A stretch of DNA of 64,000 nucleotides from Paraescarpia echinospica (GCA_020002185.1 CM034541.1:49117480-49181479), one strand, 5' to 3'. Shown: positions 24,201 through 39,200, counted from the stretch's first letter. The notes: generated from the sequence alone by a model not told the origin. Translations and numbers: made by a program.

Positions 24201-27200
24201 ATAAATTTGTACCCTTAAAAAAACAAGGGAAACGGTCCCAAAAGAAACACTTATCGAAAGAAGCCATTAGAAAAATTAAGTATAAACAAATGATGTGGAA
24301 GTCATATAGATGTACTGGAAATGATGAAGACTACAACAGTTATAAAGAAGCACTTAACCAAGCTACAGCTGAAATTAGAAATTCAAAGAGAAGCTATGAA
24401 CAACAATTAGCTAGTAATATAAAACATGACAGCAAGAGTTTTTATGCGTATGTTCGAAGCAAACAGAAAGTTCAAGATCAGGTCGGTCCTCTAGAAGATA
24501 GTGCTGGAAATATAATATCAGAGGGATTCTTAATGGCAGAAGACCTGAATGAGTACTTTAGTTCAGTGTTTACCAGGGAAGATATTAGTTCACTGCCAGT
24601 ACCAGAGGCTAAGTTCAAGGGGGCAGATTCAGACTATTTAGGACAATTAATTGTAACCCCGGAAATGGTAGCTAAGAAAATAAGGGCTATGAAGGATAAT
24701 AAATCACCTGGGGTGGATGGGATTCTGCCCAAACTACTATTGGAAATTGTAGAACAAATTAGCATACCGCTTGCAACAGTTTTCAATTTGTCATTACAAG
24801 AGGGAGTGGTTCCTTTAGAATGGAAAGAGGCAAACATTATACCGTTATTTAAAAAAGGTTCGAGAAACATGTCAGATAACTATAGACCAGTGAGTTTAAC
24901 ATCAGTGATTTGCAAATTATTAGAAAGACTAATTAAAGATCACATGGTGGATTTTCTTGTTAAACAAAACTTGATCAACCCATCTCAACATGGTTTTTTT
25001 AAAGCGAGGTCATGCTTAACAAATATGTTATGTTTTTTGGAAGACATCACTAAGTGGGTAGATGAGGGATCACCAGTAGATATCGTCTACTTAGATTTTC
25101 AAAAAGCTTTCGACAAAGTACCACATCAAAGATTACTGCTTAAACTAAAGGCCCATGGCATAGGAAATGGTATAATAAACTGGATAGAACAATGGCTGAT
25201 TGACAGAAGACAACGTGTAGTAGTTGATGGGGAGGCTTCAAACTGGAAATCGGTATTGAGTGGGGTACCACAGGGATCAGTATTAGGACCTATATTATTC
25301 TTAATATATATCAACGATTTGGATGATGAAATAACAAGCAAGGTGTTGAAATTTGCGGATGATACAAAAGTGTTTAGAAGGATTAAAAGTGATGGAGATA
25401 GACAGCATTTACAAGATGATCTTGACAGGTTGATCAAATGGTCTGAAAAGTGGCAAATGCTGTTCAATTTTGGGAAATGTAAATGCCTCCACACAGGACA
25501 TGGGAACGAAGAGGTAGAATATACTATGGGGGTACTGTACTAAGTACTACTGTAAAAGAAAAGGACTTAGGGTTAACCATTAGTGCTGATATGAAGGTTT
25601 CAGAGCAGTGCGGAATTGCAGCTTCAAAGGGAAATCAAATCCTTGGATTAATTAGGCGAAACATAACGTATAAGGAAAAAGAGCTAATAATACCGCTGTA
25701 CAAAACAATAGTTAGGCCTCATTTAGAATATTGTATTCAAGCATGGAGGCCATATCGCAGGAAGGACATAGATATGCTAGAAAGAGTGCAGAAGAGAGCA
25801 ACTAAAATGATACCAAAACTGAGGGATCTTAGTTACGAAATACGCCTAAAAAAATGCGGATTAACAACACTAGAGACCAGGAGATTGAGAGGAGATCAGA
25901 TAGAAGTGTTTAAAATATTGAATGGTTATGAAAATATTGTTAGAATTTTTTTTTTTTCAGTTAAGAAAGATAGAAGGACTAGAGGACATGAAGTTACATT
26001 AGTAAAGGAGCAGAGTAGATTAGATATAAGAAAGTATTCATTTTCACAAAGGACTGTAAATGAATGGAACAGATTATCTGCTGATTGTGTGGGTGCTAGT
26101 AGCGTGAATATGTTTAAAAATAAAATCGACACATACCTCAGACAGGCAGGATACACATAGATAAAAGGGTCGGACTCTCGATAAGCCAAAGGGCTTCCTT
26201 GTCCACCTGCCACCTAGAGTTAATTCTCTGGGTGGCAATCTTGTTAAATCTTGTTATACCTGCCAACACTCCCGGATTTTTCAGGAGTCTCAGATTTGTT
26301 GTGAGCCTCCTTCCTGGATTGTCAAGAAAGTCTACCAGATTTTCACTCCCGATCACCAACAGCAGCCCCCCATTTCCCAATGTTCAGACTGAGTCAGAAC
26401 TGAACTAGTATGACGCATTAAAAATCTCCAACACCATCCTCCCCCCATCTGTTGGAGTTCAAACCAACAGAACACTGAACTGTTAAAACTCACCAAAAAA
26501 TCCTGAATCTTCTGGATTTTGAAACTCAAAAGTTGGCTGGCATAAATTCATGGTCTCTTGATAAGTCAATGTCTTCTTTCTTCATAAGTCATCTGTGTTG
26601 CTATGGGTGTTGTTAATGTAAACCTGCATGTTGCAGCCGGAAGGAAGAGAGATAGAGTACACACACAGTCAGTTTGTCTGCCCATCAGGTAAGAATTCGT
26701 CACTTGTTTTGTCAGTTTAAAATACAATCTACACTGCAACGTGTCATACGTTGTATAGAAATCAGACAATATGTTAGTAACAGACACCATGATAATTCCA
26801 TTGAAGAAAGTTTAACATAAGATGCATCAGAATATATTTCTCATCGGCGTGTGCACATCACCCCTTATGTTGCACTCATACAGAATTATCCCGGTTTAAC
26901 TAAGCAGTTTAGCCATTGCAGCCCTGTCACCGTGTGACTACTGCAGACTGCATTCCCTGGTAGTTATTAGAATTATTACCTATTTCACTTCAGCTGCTAT
27001 TTTCACCAAGAAATTCTAAGTTTTCGAATAGGAATACCTGGTATGTTCTTGAACTAGAATGATCAGCGGATAAGATCGTGCAATTTTTAGTCCTTTGGGC
27101 CGAAAGTCCAATGCACTTGCCATTACTCTGCGTCCGCCGTTAGCTGCCGTATCTCAGAAACTGTTCAGTAACTTTTTTGTAATTCTGCATAGATGTATCT

Positions 27201-30200
27201 TAGGGTACTGTCACTATGCACGAGAAATCTGTATTTGATTGAATCGTTTTAAGGGTCCTATATTCCCATGGCCAAAAAAAACTGCTAAATTTATTAACTA
27301 AATTGTTTACAGCAGGAGAACAGCCCAGGCAGGAGCTCTATTGACAACTGGCTGGCTACAGTCCTTCCCTCTACTAATCACTTTTCCTACAACATCTGTC
27401 ACATGCAGAGTCTGTGTCTTGCATGGATCAGACGTTGTCTTTTCTGTTATGTTAAAAACTGTTCAGTAACTTTTTCTCTAATTTTGCATAGACGTCTCTT
27501 AGGGTAGTGTCACTGTACACAAGAAATTTGTGTTTCATTGAATCATTCTAAGGGCACCTAAATGTTCACATTTTGTTTGTTTCTGCCTGGACTAGGTTGG
27601 CAGAGTGCCAAGTGACCCACCCCACCCCCCACCTCCCTGGGTCTCTGCCTGCTGCAGCCTGCCTGCTATTGTTTGATGGAAACTGTGACTAATCTGTAAT
27701 TGGTCACTGGCAGAGGCTTATGTCAACAGACAGCACCCACTATACCCCTGGACAGTTGCATGTACATTTTAAGCTGTGTAACTAATGTGTAAACGGAATC
27801 CCTATTGCACGTGTAGAACCTAAGAACTTTAAAACAGCAGTAGACATAATCATCAATGCAATATAAAGATATGACCTAGGATTAAAATAAAATAACTTGG
27901 GTATAAAATAATATATAAAGTAAAATAACATAGGTATACTCAAAAAAAGGTTAAAGCATATTTAGCCAAAAATTATAAGGAGGTATTATTCAGATGTTTT
28001 ACTATACATGTTGCAGCTATTCCGTCACTCCAGTTATATTAGTATTATGTCGTTACTATTGTTTTTAACTGTCATTACTACTGTTTTTAAGTCAAAATGC
28101 ATGTTGTGCATATGTACCTTGTTAACAAATAAAGTTTTATCATAGTTCATCTCTTTCTTCTTCCCATTCTGGGGGAGGGTGGTAGGGGCAAAAGGAGAAC
28201 AGATAATACGTGTGCATTTTCTTAAGCAATGTTTTACTGTGCTACATGCGAGATTGCAGCTCACCAACTCTCCTGCAAGGTTTCTACAATAACTGGAAAT
28301 TGGCCTAAATAGCAGAGTATCGGGATAAAATCTGACAGTATTTTTTAATAACACATTAACTAATATATACAATATTCACGAAATGGTCTACTCGAATAAA
28401 TTATTTTACAGGTGTATCTTCACTGGCATGCATATAGCCTAGAGAGCTACTAAACATGTCAACACTTTACTTCCATCATAATTCTTAATGATCTGTAAAT
28501 ATGATTCACCAAAAAACATTTCATTAATAATTACAAATTCACAGTATAGGACTTCAGGGCCTCTTGGCCCATTTTTTTGTAGTTTGGTTACCACGGTAAG
28601 GATAATTCAAAACTTATTGATGATCCCTTGTCATCAGCATTGTTGACATCCCAAACCCATCGAAAATGTCAATTTCAGCAGTCGAATCATCACAATCTTC
28701 GTCGATACTTTCAGCGACAAGTTGGTGAAAACACACATTATTGCCTTCCGAAACACGCTTTTGTCTAAGCCTGAATTGTCACTAAAATTGTCCGTCAGAC
28801 TTTCCAAAACATTGTCATCAGCAGCGCTGCTGCAAACAGCCGTCGCCATAATCGATGGTCGGCAGAAAAAACGAAATAACTTAGGAATTTTCAATAGAAC
28901 AGTATGACAACTTTGACATGAATGGAAGCCTGAGGTATTCCCCTAGCGCTCAATATGGAAAAAGTGGTGCCACATAGTGACCAAACGGGAGTTACCGGTA
29001 TATTGAATGCAAGCAAACCTATACCTGAACCCGCTATTGCTGGTAGCCGACCGCATACGTCACTATATGGCTGCCCGCAATAGAGGGCTGCCGACCCGAA
29101 ATGGTTAACATCACTTGTACAACAAGTATGTCACAAACTGGTTTAAAGTTAAGTCAGTTAAACTTCTGTGTGAACACAGCATTAGTTTTGTTTAGTCGAC
29201 TCTGTCCTGACTGTGTGAACTTGCCCAGAAGACAGTCTGGCTCCAGATGCATGGTTTAGCTGTTGCCATCACACAGTATCGCTTCATTTTGGCGATAGGG
29301 CTTGTACTTACACGTATATACTAACTGTTTTGGATAATGCAAATACATTTCTGATAACTTTAAACATAATAAAAGGTACCTGAAAATAAGTTTAATAATA
29401 CTGGATTTGAAACCTCAACAAAATATTATCGCATGCAATTTCATTTGATTTTATTGCATGACTTGTGCCAATGTATTCAGAGTTATGAAGTGGTTCAAAT
29501 GCTTTCTATACACTGAAAAGAGTTTGCTCTTATTTGATGACTTGGCACAACAGTCAATGTTATTGGTTACTCTGATTCTGCTGTGTTCTCCTCTTTCCCT
29601 GAGACCTTCATATGTCTCTGTTCTCTTTAGCAGTCTGCCCACCTTCATTCTCATCAAATCACCTGCATCCCGACGCCCTTAAGCCTTTATGCAGGATCAA
29701 ATCTTTACCAGCCCAAAAATGTCATGGTAGATACACGCATCTGCACGCATGCACGCACGCACGCACGCATGCACGCATGCACACACACAGTCCAAATGCA
29801 TATATTGATATATATGTATATATACACACATACCGATATATGTACATACATGTATGTATACATATATATACAAACAATCATCAGTATAAAATTATCCGTG
29901 CATATACAAGTATGACAAACATGTTTAATGCATAATGGACATATATATCCCAGTGAAAGTCAATAATAATATTTTTTTTTGCATCCGACAGCCCATCAGC
30001 TCAAATTTCACCTCATCCAAAACAAACATCTTCTGTCTCTCTGCTCCTATATAAGATCCCATCCATGTTGCTTCAGATCGCCTGACCACGATCCGGGAAC
30101 CTGTGTCCATGCATTTGTCCGAGAACCTATCGGAGGTTGTGCCCGGCTCAGCCAGAGGAACCATTTCTGTCATCGGTACGTATCATACACAGGTACACGT

Positions 30201-33200
30201 ACATTTATTGCCACATGTTGAACATGTATAAAACATGTCGATTAGGAAAGTGTTTTGTTGTATATTCAGCCACATCAGTCGTACTACGTACGTACGCCAG
30301 AATAGTTTCACTCAACACATTTCATATTAAAGGCACCAAGTCCATTTCTCATTTATTTATATATTGTTGTTATTACTAGAATAAGTATGATGGAGTCATA
30401 CTGGCGGCCAAATTGCATGTAATAACCCAGAAACAGTGTTCGTAGTTTCAAAGTTGTGCTCATGTTGTGTTTAAATTATAAATAAAAAAGTTTGTAAACA
30501 GTTTCAGTTTTTTTATTTATTCTGACAAGCAATATATATCATATTGAGCAGTAAAGCATTTTGGTTCAACAAATAATAATATTTAAACAATAAATTAGAT
30601 TTGTTACCATTAGTTTGGTTAAAGAAGGAGATTATTTGAAAATAACGCATAGCGAGTTATTAACAAAAAGTTAAAAAAAGGTGTTTACTTTCCCGAAGTG
30701 GGAGACCTATCCCCTCTTCTTCTGGAGCACAGTGGCACAGTGGATAGAACTTATCCCCTCTTCTTCTGGAGCACAGCGGCACAGTGGATAGAACTTTGGA
30801 CTCTCGACCAATAGAACCTGGGTTTGAATCAGGGTCGAACCTTGGGCAAGTTATTTCACTCTATGTTGCTCCAGTTCACCCAGCTGTGTGATTGAGTACC
30901 TGTCCATAGACCGTGGTGGATATTTGTGTACGAATAGTCTTCATGTATTAATTGCAGCATGGCTGGATGCTTCCCAGAGATGTCGAGATGGTGTTTGATT
31001 GAACAGGTCTGTCAGGGAGTAAAGTGTAAAGCGCTTTGAGCAGTCCTGAGAACTGGATACTGCGCTATATGAACTTGCCTTTACTTTCTAGTCAGTCACT
31101 CATTTAATATTTTTTCTACTTTCCGTTTTATAGGGGACGTGATGGGACCCACCCTCTCAGGCCTGGACAAGTTGTTAAAGGTGCCGATAGGCTGCGGAGA
31201 ACAGACCATGATCATATTTGCCCCCAACATCCATGTTCTACATTACCTGACCACCACCAACCAGTTGACTGCAGGCAGTCCCATCAAGGCAAAGGCCATC
31301 GAGTACATGAAAGTTGGTAAGTCGTTGCGCGAGCCCGTACCCCGGGCACTGCACATTCGTCCACTAAAATATGGAATGCTCTGCCAACTACTGTTACTTC
31401 CAAAACCTCACTGCAATCTTCAAAGCAGCCTTAAAGACTCACCTTTTTATTACGACCTATACGGCTTGAATGACCGCAGAAACATTTTATCCTAAGTTAT
31501 TCATATTTTTTATTTTATTATTTTTATCTTGATCTTTTTAACAGCTGATAAAACATTTTTTAATACTTATTTTAACACGAGAATTTATTTTTTTAATCTA
31601 CCAATGTTTACACAGCACTATTATCTTAATTTATTTTTTGATATATTTAAATTTGTTTAATTTTTACTATTTATATATTAGTCTTATGTAACGCGCTATG
31701 AATGTTGTGTATATAACGCTATGTGAAATAAAGATTATTACTATTATTATAAGAAATCATGGTAATGTGTAGTAACAGCATTGGTGCATCCTTCTGTCAG
31801 TCTCCCACTGGCTCGGGAATTAAATTAATATTGGGGAGTTGAGAAACAGAGCATACGCTGTTGGATCATCACATCAGAAGAAAGAGGGGTTCTAATAAAA
31901 ATGTTACGCTACCGTGCTGCAATAATTTCACTTTCTCCACTGTCTCGCCTCTCGACTGATGACATTGGAAGATGGGGGGTGCTGTTGAATATTTTTGACA
32001 GCGACATACAACATTTTTTAAGGTCTCCATTAACCTCCAATTGCACTCCCCTTGAGGCTCACCAAAAAAACCCACAATCAGGCTCAGTTTCAATCAATTA
32101 ACAAAATTCCAGGGCTGCTGCCCTCTTGCCCCCCGTTCCTGCACCTATGGTCAGATCTGCAGCATAAATACTCAGTACTCGAGCCCCAGGTCTGTCTGTC
32201 ACAAGGACCTTGGTCCGAGTCCACCTGTTGATGTTTAGAAACATGGGCAATTTTGTTCACCACCTCTACTTTGCCTGTGTCTTTCGGACAAGGCACTAAA
32301 AACTGCTGATCCCTTCTATCTGGTGTCTATGCCAGGGTAAGCAAAACATCACACACAGGGAGCAAATGTGTAAACTGTCATGAACTTGTCCAGTTGTTAT
32401 CTCTGATTGGATCTTGCTGCATCAAAGGGTCACAGCTACCTCCTGGTCAGCACTGTCAGAGATGATTCCTACAGAGGCTGTACATAAGGATGGGTGGCCG
32501 TATGATCACAAATGCATGCATCAGTATTCTTTAAAATATAACACCATGAGATGATATATAACTTATGAACTAAATTGTGGATACATACGATATATATTTC
32601 CCTGAATTCCTGAGATGAAAGTTTGACTAGTTGTCCAAAATATTTTCTGCATCCATATGTTGGTATCCATGTTTGTATAGCATATTGTTTTATTAATTTA
32701 TGCAGCTGTTGAATGACTGGTTACTTGTTCATTTATTCTAAATTAGATTCAGTTGCATTTAAATACAGGGGAATATCTGTATACAACACCACATTTCACT
32801 TCTGATTAAAACAGTTTGAACAGATCATAAACCGCAACCTTCTTTGTTTGCAATGTTTTTTGTGGAGCACGGTGGTACCGTGTTAGAGCATCAAACTCTC
32901 GATAGACAGAACCCGCATTTGAATCCTTTTCCTGCTGTTTTGAAGAACCTTAGGCAAGTTCATTCACTCTACATTTCGTCAGTTCACTCAGCTGTATGAA
33001 TGAGTACCTGCCTACAGACAGTGGCAGATATTTGTGCACAAGTACCGGTAGTCTTTGTGCATTAATTGCAGGGAAGTCTAGATGGTGTTCGATTGAACAG
33101 GTGTGAGTAAAGTGTAAAGTGCTTTGAGCAGCGCTATATAAGAACTTACATTTACTGTTATGTTTCATAAATTTTATAGTGATGCATTGTTTTGTTGCAA

Positions 33201-36200
33201 CTAACTGAGTATGTTTGTATGCAGGTTACCAGAGGGAGCTAACGTTCCGTCACAGTGACGGATCATACAGTGCTTTCGGCAAGAGCGACGATTCAGGCAG
33301 CATGTGGCTGACGGCCTTTGTGGTGAAATCTTTCGCCCAGGCCCGCCCATTCATCTTCATTGACATGAAACAGCAAACAACCAGCATCAACTGGTTCCGC
33401 TCCAAACAGCTCGAGAACGGCTGCTTCCCCCAGGTTTGTGGAGCATTACGTCATTCCTTGAACGGAAATTATAATGAAAACATCTTGTGTGTTAAGGGAG
33501 ATAGCCTGTTCCTCTACCCGGAATTAACATCTTGTGTGTTAAAGGGAGTCAGTCAGTTCCTCTATCCGGAATTAACCAGTGTAATAATTTGTGTGTAGAA
33601 ATCTGGAAATTGATGAACGTTGAAGTATTATTATTATTAAATGCAGTTTTGTGGGGATTGTAACCTTTACGCCTTCAATACATTTATTCTAGTTTTGTGA
33701 ACATTTTCTTTAAAGTCAGGAACAGATAACCTCACTTTGAAAGTTTTTCCTGATTCATTGAGTTGAGACTTGAATTGACTTGACAGCAAGTGACTTGATT
33801 GACACACACAGTTGATGGCCATTTACTCAAGACTTGATTCAATGACCATTGACTTGAGACTTTATGTGATTGCCATTGATTTAATACTTGACTTGATGGC
33901 CATTGACTTGAGACTTAACATCACAGCCATTAACTTGAGACTTGACTTGACAACCATTGCCTTGACTTGACAGCCATTGACTTGAGACTTGATGTGATTT
34001 CCATTGACTTAATGCTTGACTTGATAGCCATTGACTTCAGATTTCATGTGATTGCAAATGACTTGAGACTTCATGTGATTGCCATTGACTTACTGCTTGA
34101 GTTGACAGACATTGACTTGAGTCTTAACTTGACAGCCATTAACTTAAGACTTGACTTGACAGCCATTGTCTTGACTTGACAGCCATTGTCTTAACTTGAC
34201 AGCCATTGACTTCAGACTTAACTTGACAGCCATGGTCTTGACTTGACAGCCATTGACTTCAGACTTGACGTGATTGCCATTGACTTCAGACTTACACATC
34301 ATTGCTTGAGACTTGACTTACCAGTCAGAGACATGCCAACAAATCTGACAATTTGTCGCACTGTATGATTTGCTGTAGAGACGTTGCATTGTATGTGTTT
34401 GTTGCAGGTTGGACGTGTGATCCACAAGGACATGAAGGGAGGCCAGAGTGGCTCCACAGCCAGTCTCACGGCCTTTGTGCTACTGGCCATGCTAGAGGAA
34501 GGAACCCCCATTCAGGTCGGTGTGACTTCCAGCATTGTTTTACCTAGAGACCCATCCACCCACCATTTGGACGGGTAAAGTTAATTTTTGAGCAGGTGGA
34601 AATTTTATTTGGATGGTGGAAATTTTAGGAGCAAAAAAGCTTATTCATTATTGACTGACACTGCCATATATGTCATTATGCTTTACAAATGTGTGCCACA
34701 CGTATTCATGTCTGTAGTCATTTATATATATGTATGTGCACATTTGGACTGGTTGTATATGCATGTACAGACAGACGTGTGAATCTACCAAGACATTTTT
34801 GAAGTGGTAAAACTTTTATCCTGCATGAAGGCCTGACTCACAGTCTTCTACAAGGCTATGTATAAAACTATGTTAAAGTTTGCACATATTAATTTACTTA
34901 TATCTTTTACTGTCACGTCACAATTATTTCTGAGGTCAAAATCTAATTTTATGACATCATTTATAAGATTAGTAGTTGCTAATTTTGTCAACTCGCGTCA
35001 GTAGATAGAGCAACAATGTCTGCTATTGATTCAATAGGTTGTGTTTATTTTGATCAAATATCCCTATATCGTTTTACTCCTGAATTCCTTTGTTTTCTAT
35101 GAATTGTAGACCATTCGAGAATGAGCACACTTCCAGAGCTATCAAATTTCGCCTGTAAATCTCATGCATACGTACCTTTTACAAAAATATTTGTCCATGG
35201 AATCCACAAGTTTATTTTTTTCATCGTCAGTGACGCATACAAACAGTTGTCTGCAAGTGTTGCCACCAGTTGGTAAACCAGAGTGCTGCCACCTGGTGCC
35301 AAGTTGGAGAGCTCACGAGAATGTTTGTTGTAGGATATAGCAGTACAACAGGCAGTGCAGTGTCTCGAGTCTCAAACCATCACTGATACGTACACCCTCT
35401 GTCTCCTTGCCTACACCTACACGCTGATGGACCGCAACTCACCCCAGCGACAACTAGTGATGGACAGACTTGAGCGACTTGCCATCAAGGAAGGTGACTC
35501 AACGATCGTCATACGTAACATGACACAACCTTTATTGCTTCTAGTGAAGAATTCATTCTACAAAAAAAGGCTAGTTATATGAAAAATCCGTTATATGAAA
35601 AATCCCTGTTTCCAATCTATTAGACAACAGATATACATGCATGGATTGCGATGTGTTTTGAAAACTATCTGCACAATGGCGCCACCACACTAAAGAGCAA
35701 GTAGGGTAAGGAGAGAACCTTAACTGATCGTTTCTAATTCTGCGTAGGTGGAATGAAGCACTGGCGTGCACAGGCAGGCAGCGGTGATGGTCCGACGCTG
35801 GCAGGAAGTGAGGAGCAGTCGTCCGCAGATATTGAGATGACGGCTTACGCACTGCTGGCCTACATCACAAAGGGGCTGGCGGGTAACGTCGTTCCAGACG
35901 CCATGCCAATTGTTAAGTGGCTCAGCAAGCAACGCAATGCGTACGGAGGATTCTCTTCCACGCAGGTTAGTGTGTGTTTATAAAGTGCTGTGGCTTTCAA
36001 TCGAGAGATTCCATGTTAAAATCCTGTGCTGCCGTGTCGAACCTTTGGTTACTTATCTTTAACTTGACTAAAAAGTAAAGTAAAGGAAAGTACTTATATA
36101 GCGCAGTATTCAGTCCTCAGGATTGCTGAAAGCAATTTACATTTTACTCCCTGGCAGACCTGTTTAATCGACCATCACCATCTCGACTTCTCGTGGAAGC

Positions 36201-39200
36201 ATTCAGCCATGCTGCAATTAATGTGTGAACACTATTCGGACACAAATATCCACCACCACTGTTAGGTACTCATTCATACAGCTGAGTGAACTGAAACAAT
36301 GTAGAGTAAACGAACTTGCCCAAGGTTCGACACCGCCACACAAGATTCAAACCCGGGTTCTCTCAGTCGAGAATCCGAAGCTCTTAACACTGTGCTATTA
36401 CGCTCCACAAAGCTAAAGTGATAAGGTGACAGAATATATAAAGTTTTGTGGTTCCATCACTGTAATGACTGTAGGTGTTCGGATGGATAACAATAATTAA
36501 ATCATCAGCTGTCCAAAAACATATGATGCCCAGAAAATAACTCTCAGATACACCATCTGAATACTTCCTTGCATGACCAAGTCCTGATGTCTTGTCATCC
36601 CAGTTATACCACCCCTTGTAGTAACAGTGCTTTGTAAGGAATAATTGGTGTCCAATGACACAGGAACAAAATAATTATATTTACAGAGGTGTCCAAAACA
36701 AGGTATTTTTGATTATTTTTTTAATTTTTTGAAGTTTCTGAAAACATACGGTGTCCAAGTAGATAGTCATTCATTTGATGAAGTTTATGGGATGTGGCGG
36801 TACTATGTTGGGTATAATTACAATTGCCTGTTACAATGACGTACGAAGCATCTCATTTCAATAAAGAAACTACAATTATGGTCTTACAAAAATGTGTTAC
36901 AATTCTATATAAGAAGTCAGTTGCAATGGTTAATAAATTATCTGCAGCTACATTGTAAAGGAGAATTCCTTATCACTGCTCATTTTTAGTCCTTTGGGCC
37001 AAAGGTCCAACGGACTATTGCCATCACCCTGCGTCTGCCGTTAGCTGTTGTTTCTCAGAAACCGTTCAGTAACTTTTACTCTAATTTTTCATAGACACAT
37101 CTGCCACTATGCACGAGAAATCTGTATTTGATTTAATTGTTCTAAGGGCTCCCTAGGGCCTGCAAGGGCCCCAAAACTTGTAAATTGTTACATTTTTTTT
37201 ATTTTTTCAAAACTGTTCAGTAACTTTTTCTCTAATTTTGCAAAGACTTATATTAGGGTAGTGTCATTGTACACAAGAAATTTGTTTGAATCATTCTAAG
37301 GGCATCTCAGGGCCTCCCAAAAAAGCTAAATGGTCATATTTTGCATCTGCTTGAGCTTGCTGATTCAGTTTGGTAGAGTGCCAATATTTTGTGTAATGGA
37401 CTCCCCACTCCCACCCCACTCTGGAGCCTAGAGTCCAGCTTGCTATTGTTCCATTGAGACCTTGGCTAATCTTTAATTGGTCACAGGCAGAGCAGAGGCA
37501 TTAAACCTCTGTTAATCTGAACAGTTCAAAACTATTGATTTTCTATAATTGCAAGTTGTGTTTATTTTGATGTTCATTTAATTATTATAAAATGGTGTGA
37601 CTGTGGTGTCTATTGGTTAAAGAAATCTGTATTTGATTGAATTATTCTAGTATCATCAGTATATAGTAGAACATACACTTTCAAGAAAATGTCTACATCA
37701 TCATTACTAAGGTTGTTGTAAATTTCACCAGCTGCCATGTCAAGTCCCTTATAATTATGACTAACAGTGTTCAAAATCATTCAGGTAAATAGCAAATAAC
37801 AAAGGAGACAAGTTTTCTCCTTGTGGTAACTCTACATCACATGAGAAGAAGGCTGACACAGCCCCCCCCAAAATGCAAAATGTTTACACTATCTAGTGAT
37901 GTGGTTTTGAGAAGGGCCCTTGAGACTATCCCATAACAGTAGATTTTGTGTATTGTACCAGAAACAACACTATTCCCCTTCCCAAAACATCTGTCACATG
38001 CGGAGTCTGTGTCTTGTATGGATATATATTTTTATGCAGTTGTTTTATATAAGTAGAAAGTTAATTGAAATTAGTTATTCTTAGGCTATAGAAAAGTAAT
38101 TCCCGGTTTCTCATCAATGCATGTATTTAAAAATATGTGCCACAACATTTTATTTTCTATTATAATTATTCCTCTAAATGCAAAACATGGTGCAATAAGT
38201 GAACAGTAAACATGTCAACATTTTACTTCCATCATAACCCTTAATGATCTGTAACTATGATTCACCAAAAAAACATTTGATTAATAATTACCTACAAGGT
38301 TGTTTGATTTATGCCGGGCAGAAACTGTTTCTGCCCGGCAGAAACGGCAGCAATAGGAAATACATGCCATTGGTAGGCAAACGTGTTCTTTTTATAGAAA
38401 ACATCAGTTTCTTTCTGTACCTGTCTACGTATGATAACCATTTGTCCGCCCTGCTCACAATAAACATCACAGGAATGATAAAAGGAAGATCACTGCCACT
38501 TAACTTGTGGATTATTATTATTATAAACTGTTCTGCTACTGCTTGGTGGACAGTTAATTAGTGGATCAAGTTCAAATACATCAGCATGTTTTTTCACACC
38601 TGCATGGTAGTTTAGGCTCAGTAGTGTGCTGGCAGCTACTAAACTGTAGGCTTGTGTGAAAAGGATAGTTGGCAGAAGAACTAACTTCAAAGCACCATTA
38701 CATCCATTTAGCCAGGCAGCAGTCACAAGGTCCCAGTGTCTGCTGCTATGTTTGTATAATAATTATATAGGCTTAATGATCCTGATACACCAATCTGTCA
38801 GCACGATGTCAGATAATAGAACTAGGTTAAACATCTTAACAATAACTATAATTAGTTCTGTGGGGCTGTTTTTTTTCTCAAAAACTGTTCAGTAACTTTT
38901 TCTCTAATTTTTCATTTCATGTGGTAGTGCCTGCTATTGTTTGATAGACTCCTGTTAAACTGGACAGTTGAACTTGTGCTTACTATTACAATTTCTATTT
39001 ACAATAGTTCCCTATTGCAGTGACATCATTATTTATATTGCTAAGACAACTTTCAACCTTATTTAATAAAATTAATCTAGTTTTTCTATTAAAGATGGAT
39101 ACCAAGCAGTTGATGGATCCAATATGTCGTGGTTTACCTATATCACAATAAAAATTATGCGCGTGACCTCCGTGAAGCTTTGCTAACAATGTTGATAACA

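Larger units (their letters stand above)
22100..26255 (+). mobile_element. CR1-clade non-LTR retrotransposon, nearly complete
   Basis: Contains an esterase-type ORF1, an APE/RT ORF2 and a 3' end with short tandem repeats (TCTTGTTAAATCTTGTTA near 26240). CR1-like elements are known for ORF1 proteins with an SGNH esterase domain. The 5' end is uncertain and probably truncated. Only two clear lesions are visible in ORF2 (a TGA at 23534-23536 and an 8-bp insertion near 25530), so the copy is young. A second copy lies at 55373-56193 on the minus strand. It sits in the intron between TEP exons 21319 and 26637. Confidence 0.9.

Noticed and set aside
28634..28907. Overlapping ORFs on both strands
   Set aside because: No motif, no neighbouring copy and no splice context; left as unannotated intron.
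31134..31316. Gene identified as complement C3 itself
   Set aside because: The text after GCGEQ ([14 protein letters not shown]) and several core blocks look more like A2M/CD109-type proteins; the anaphylatoxin region lies outside or is absent, so only the wider family is called.
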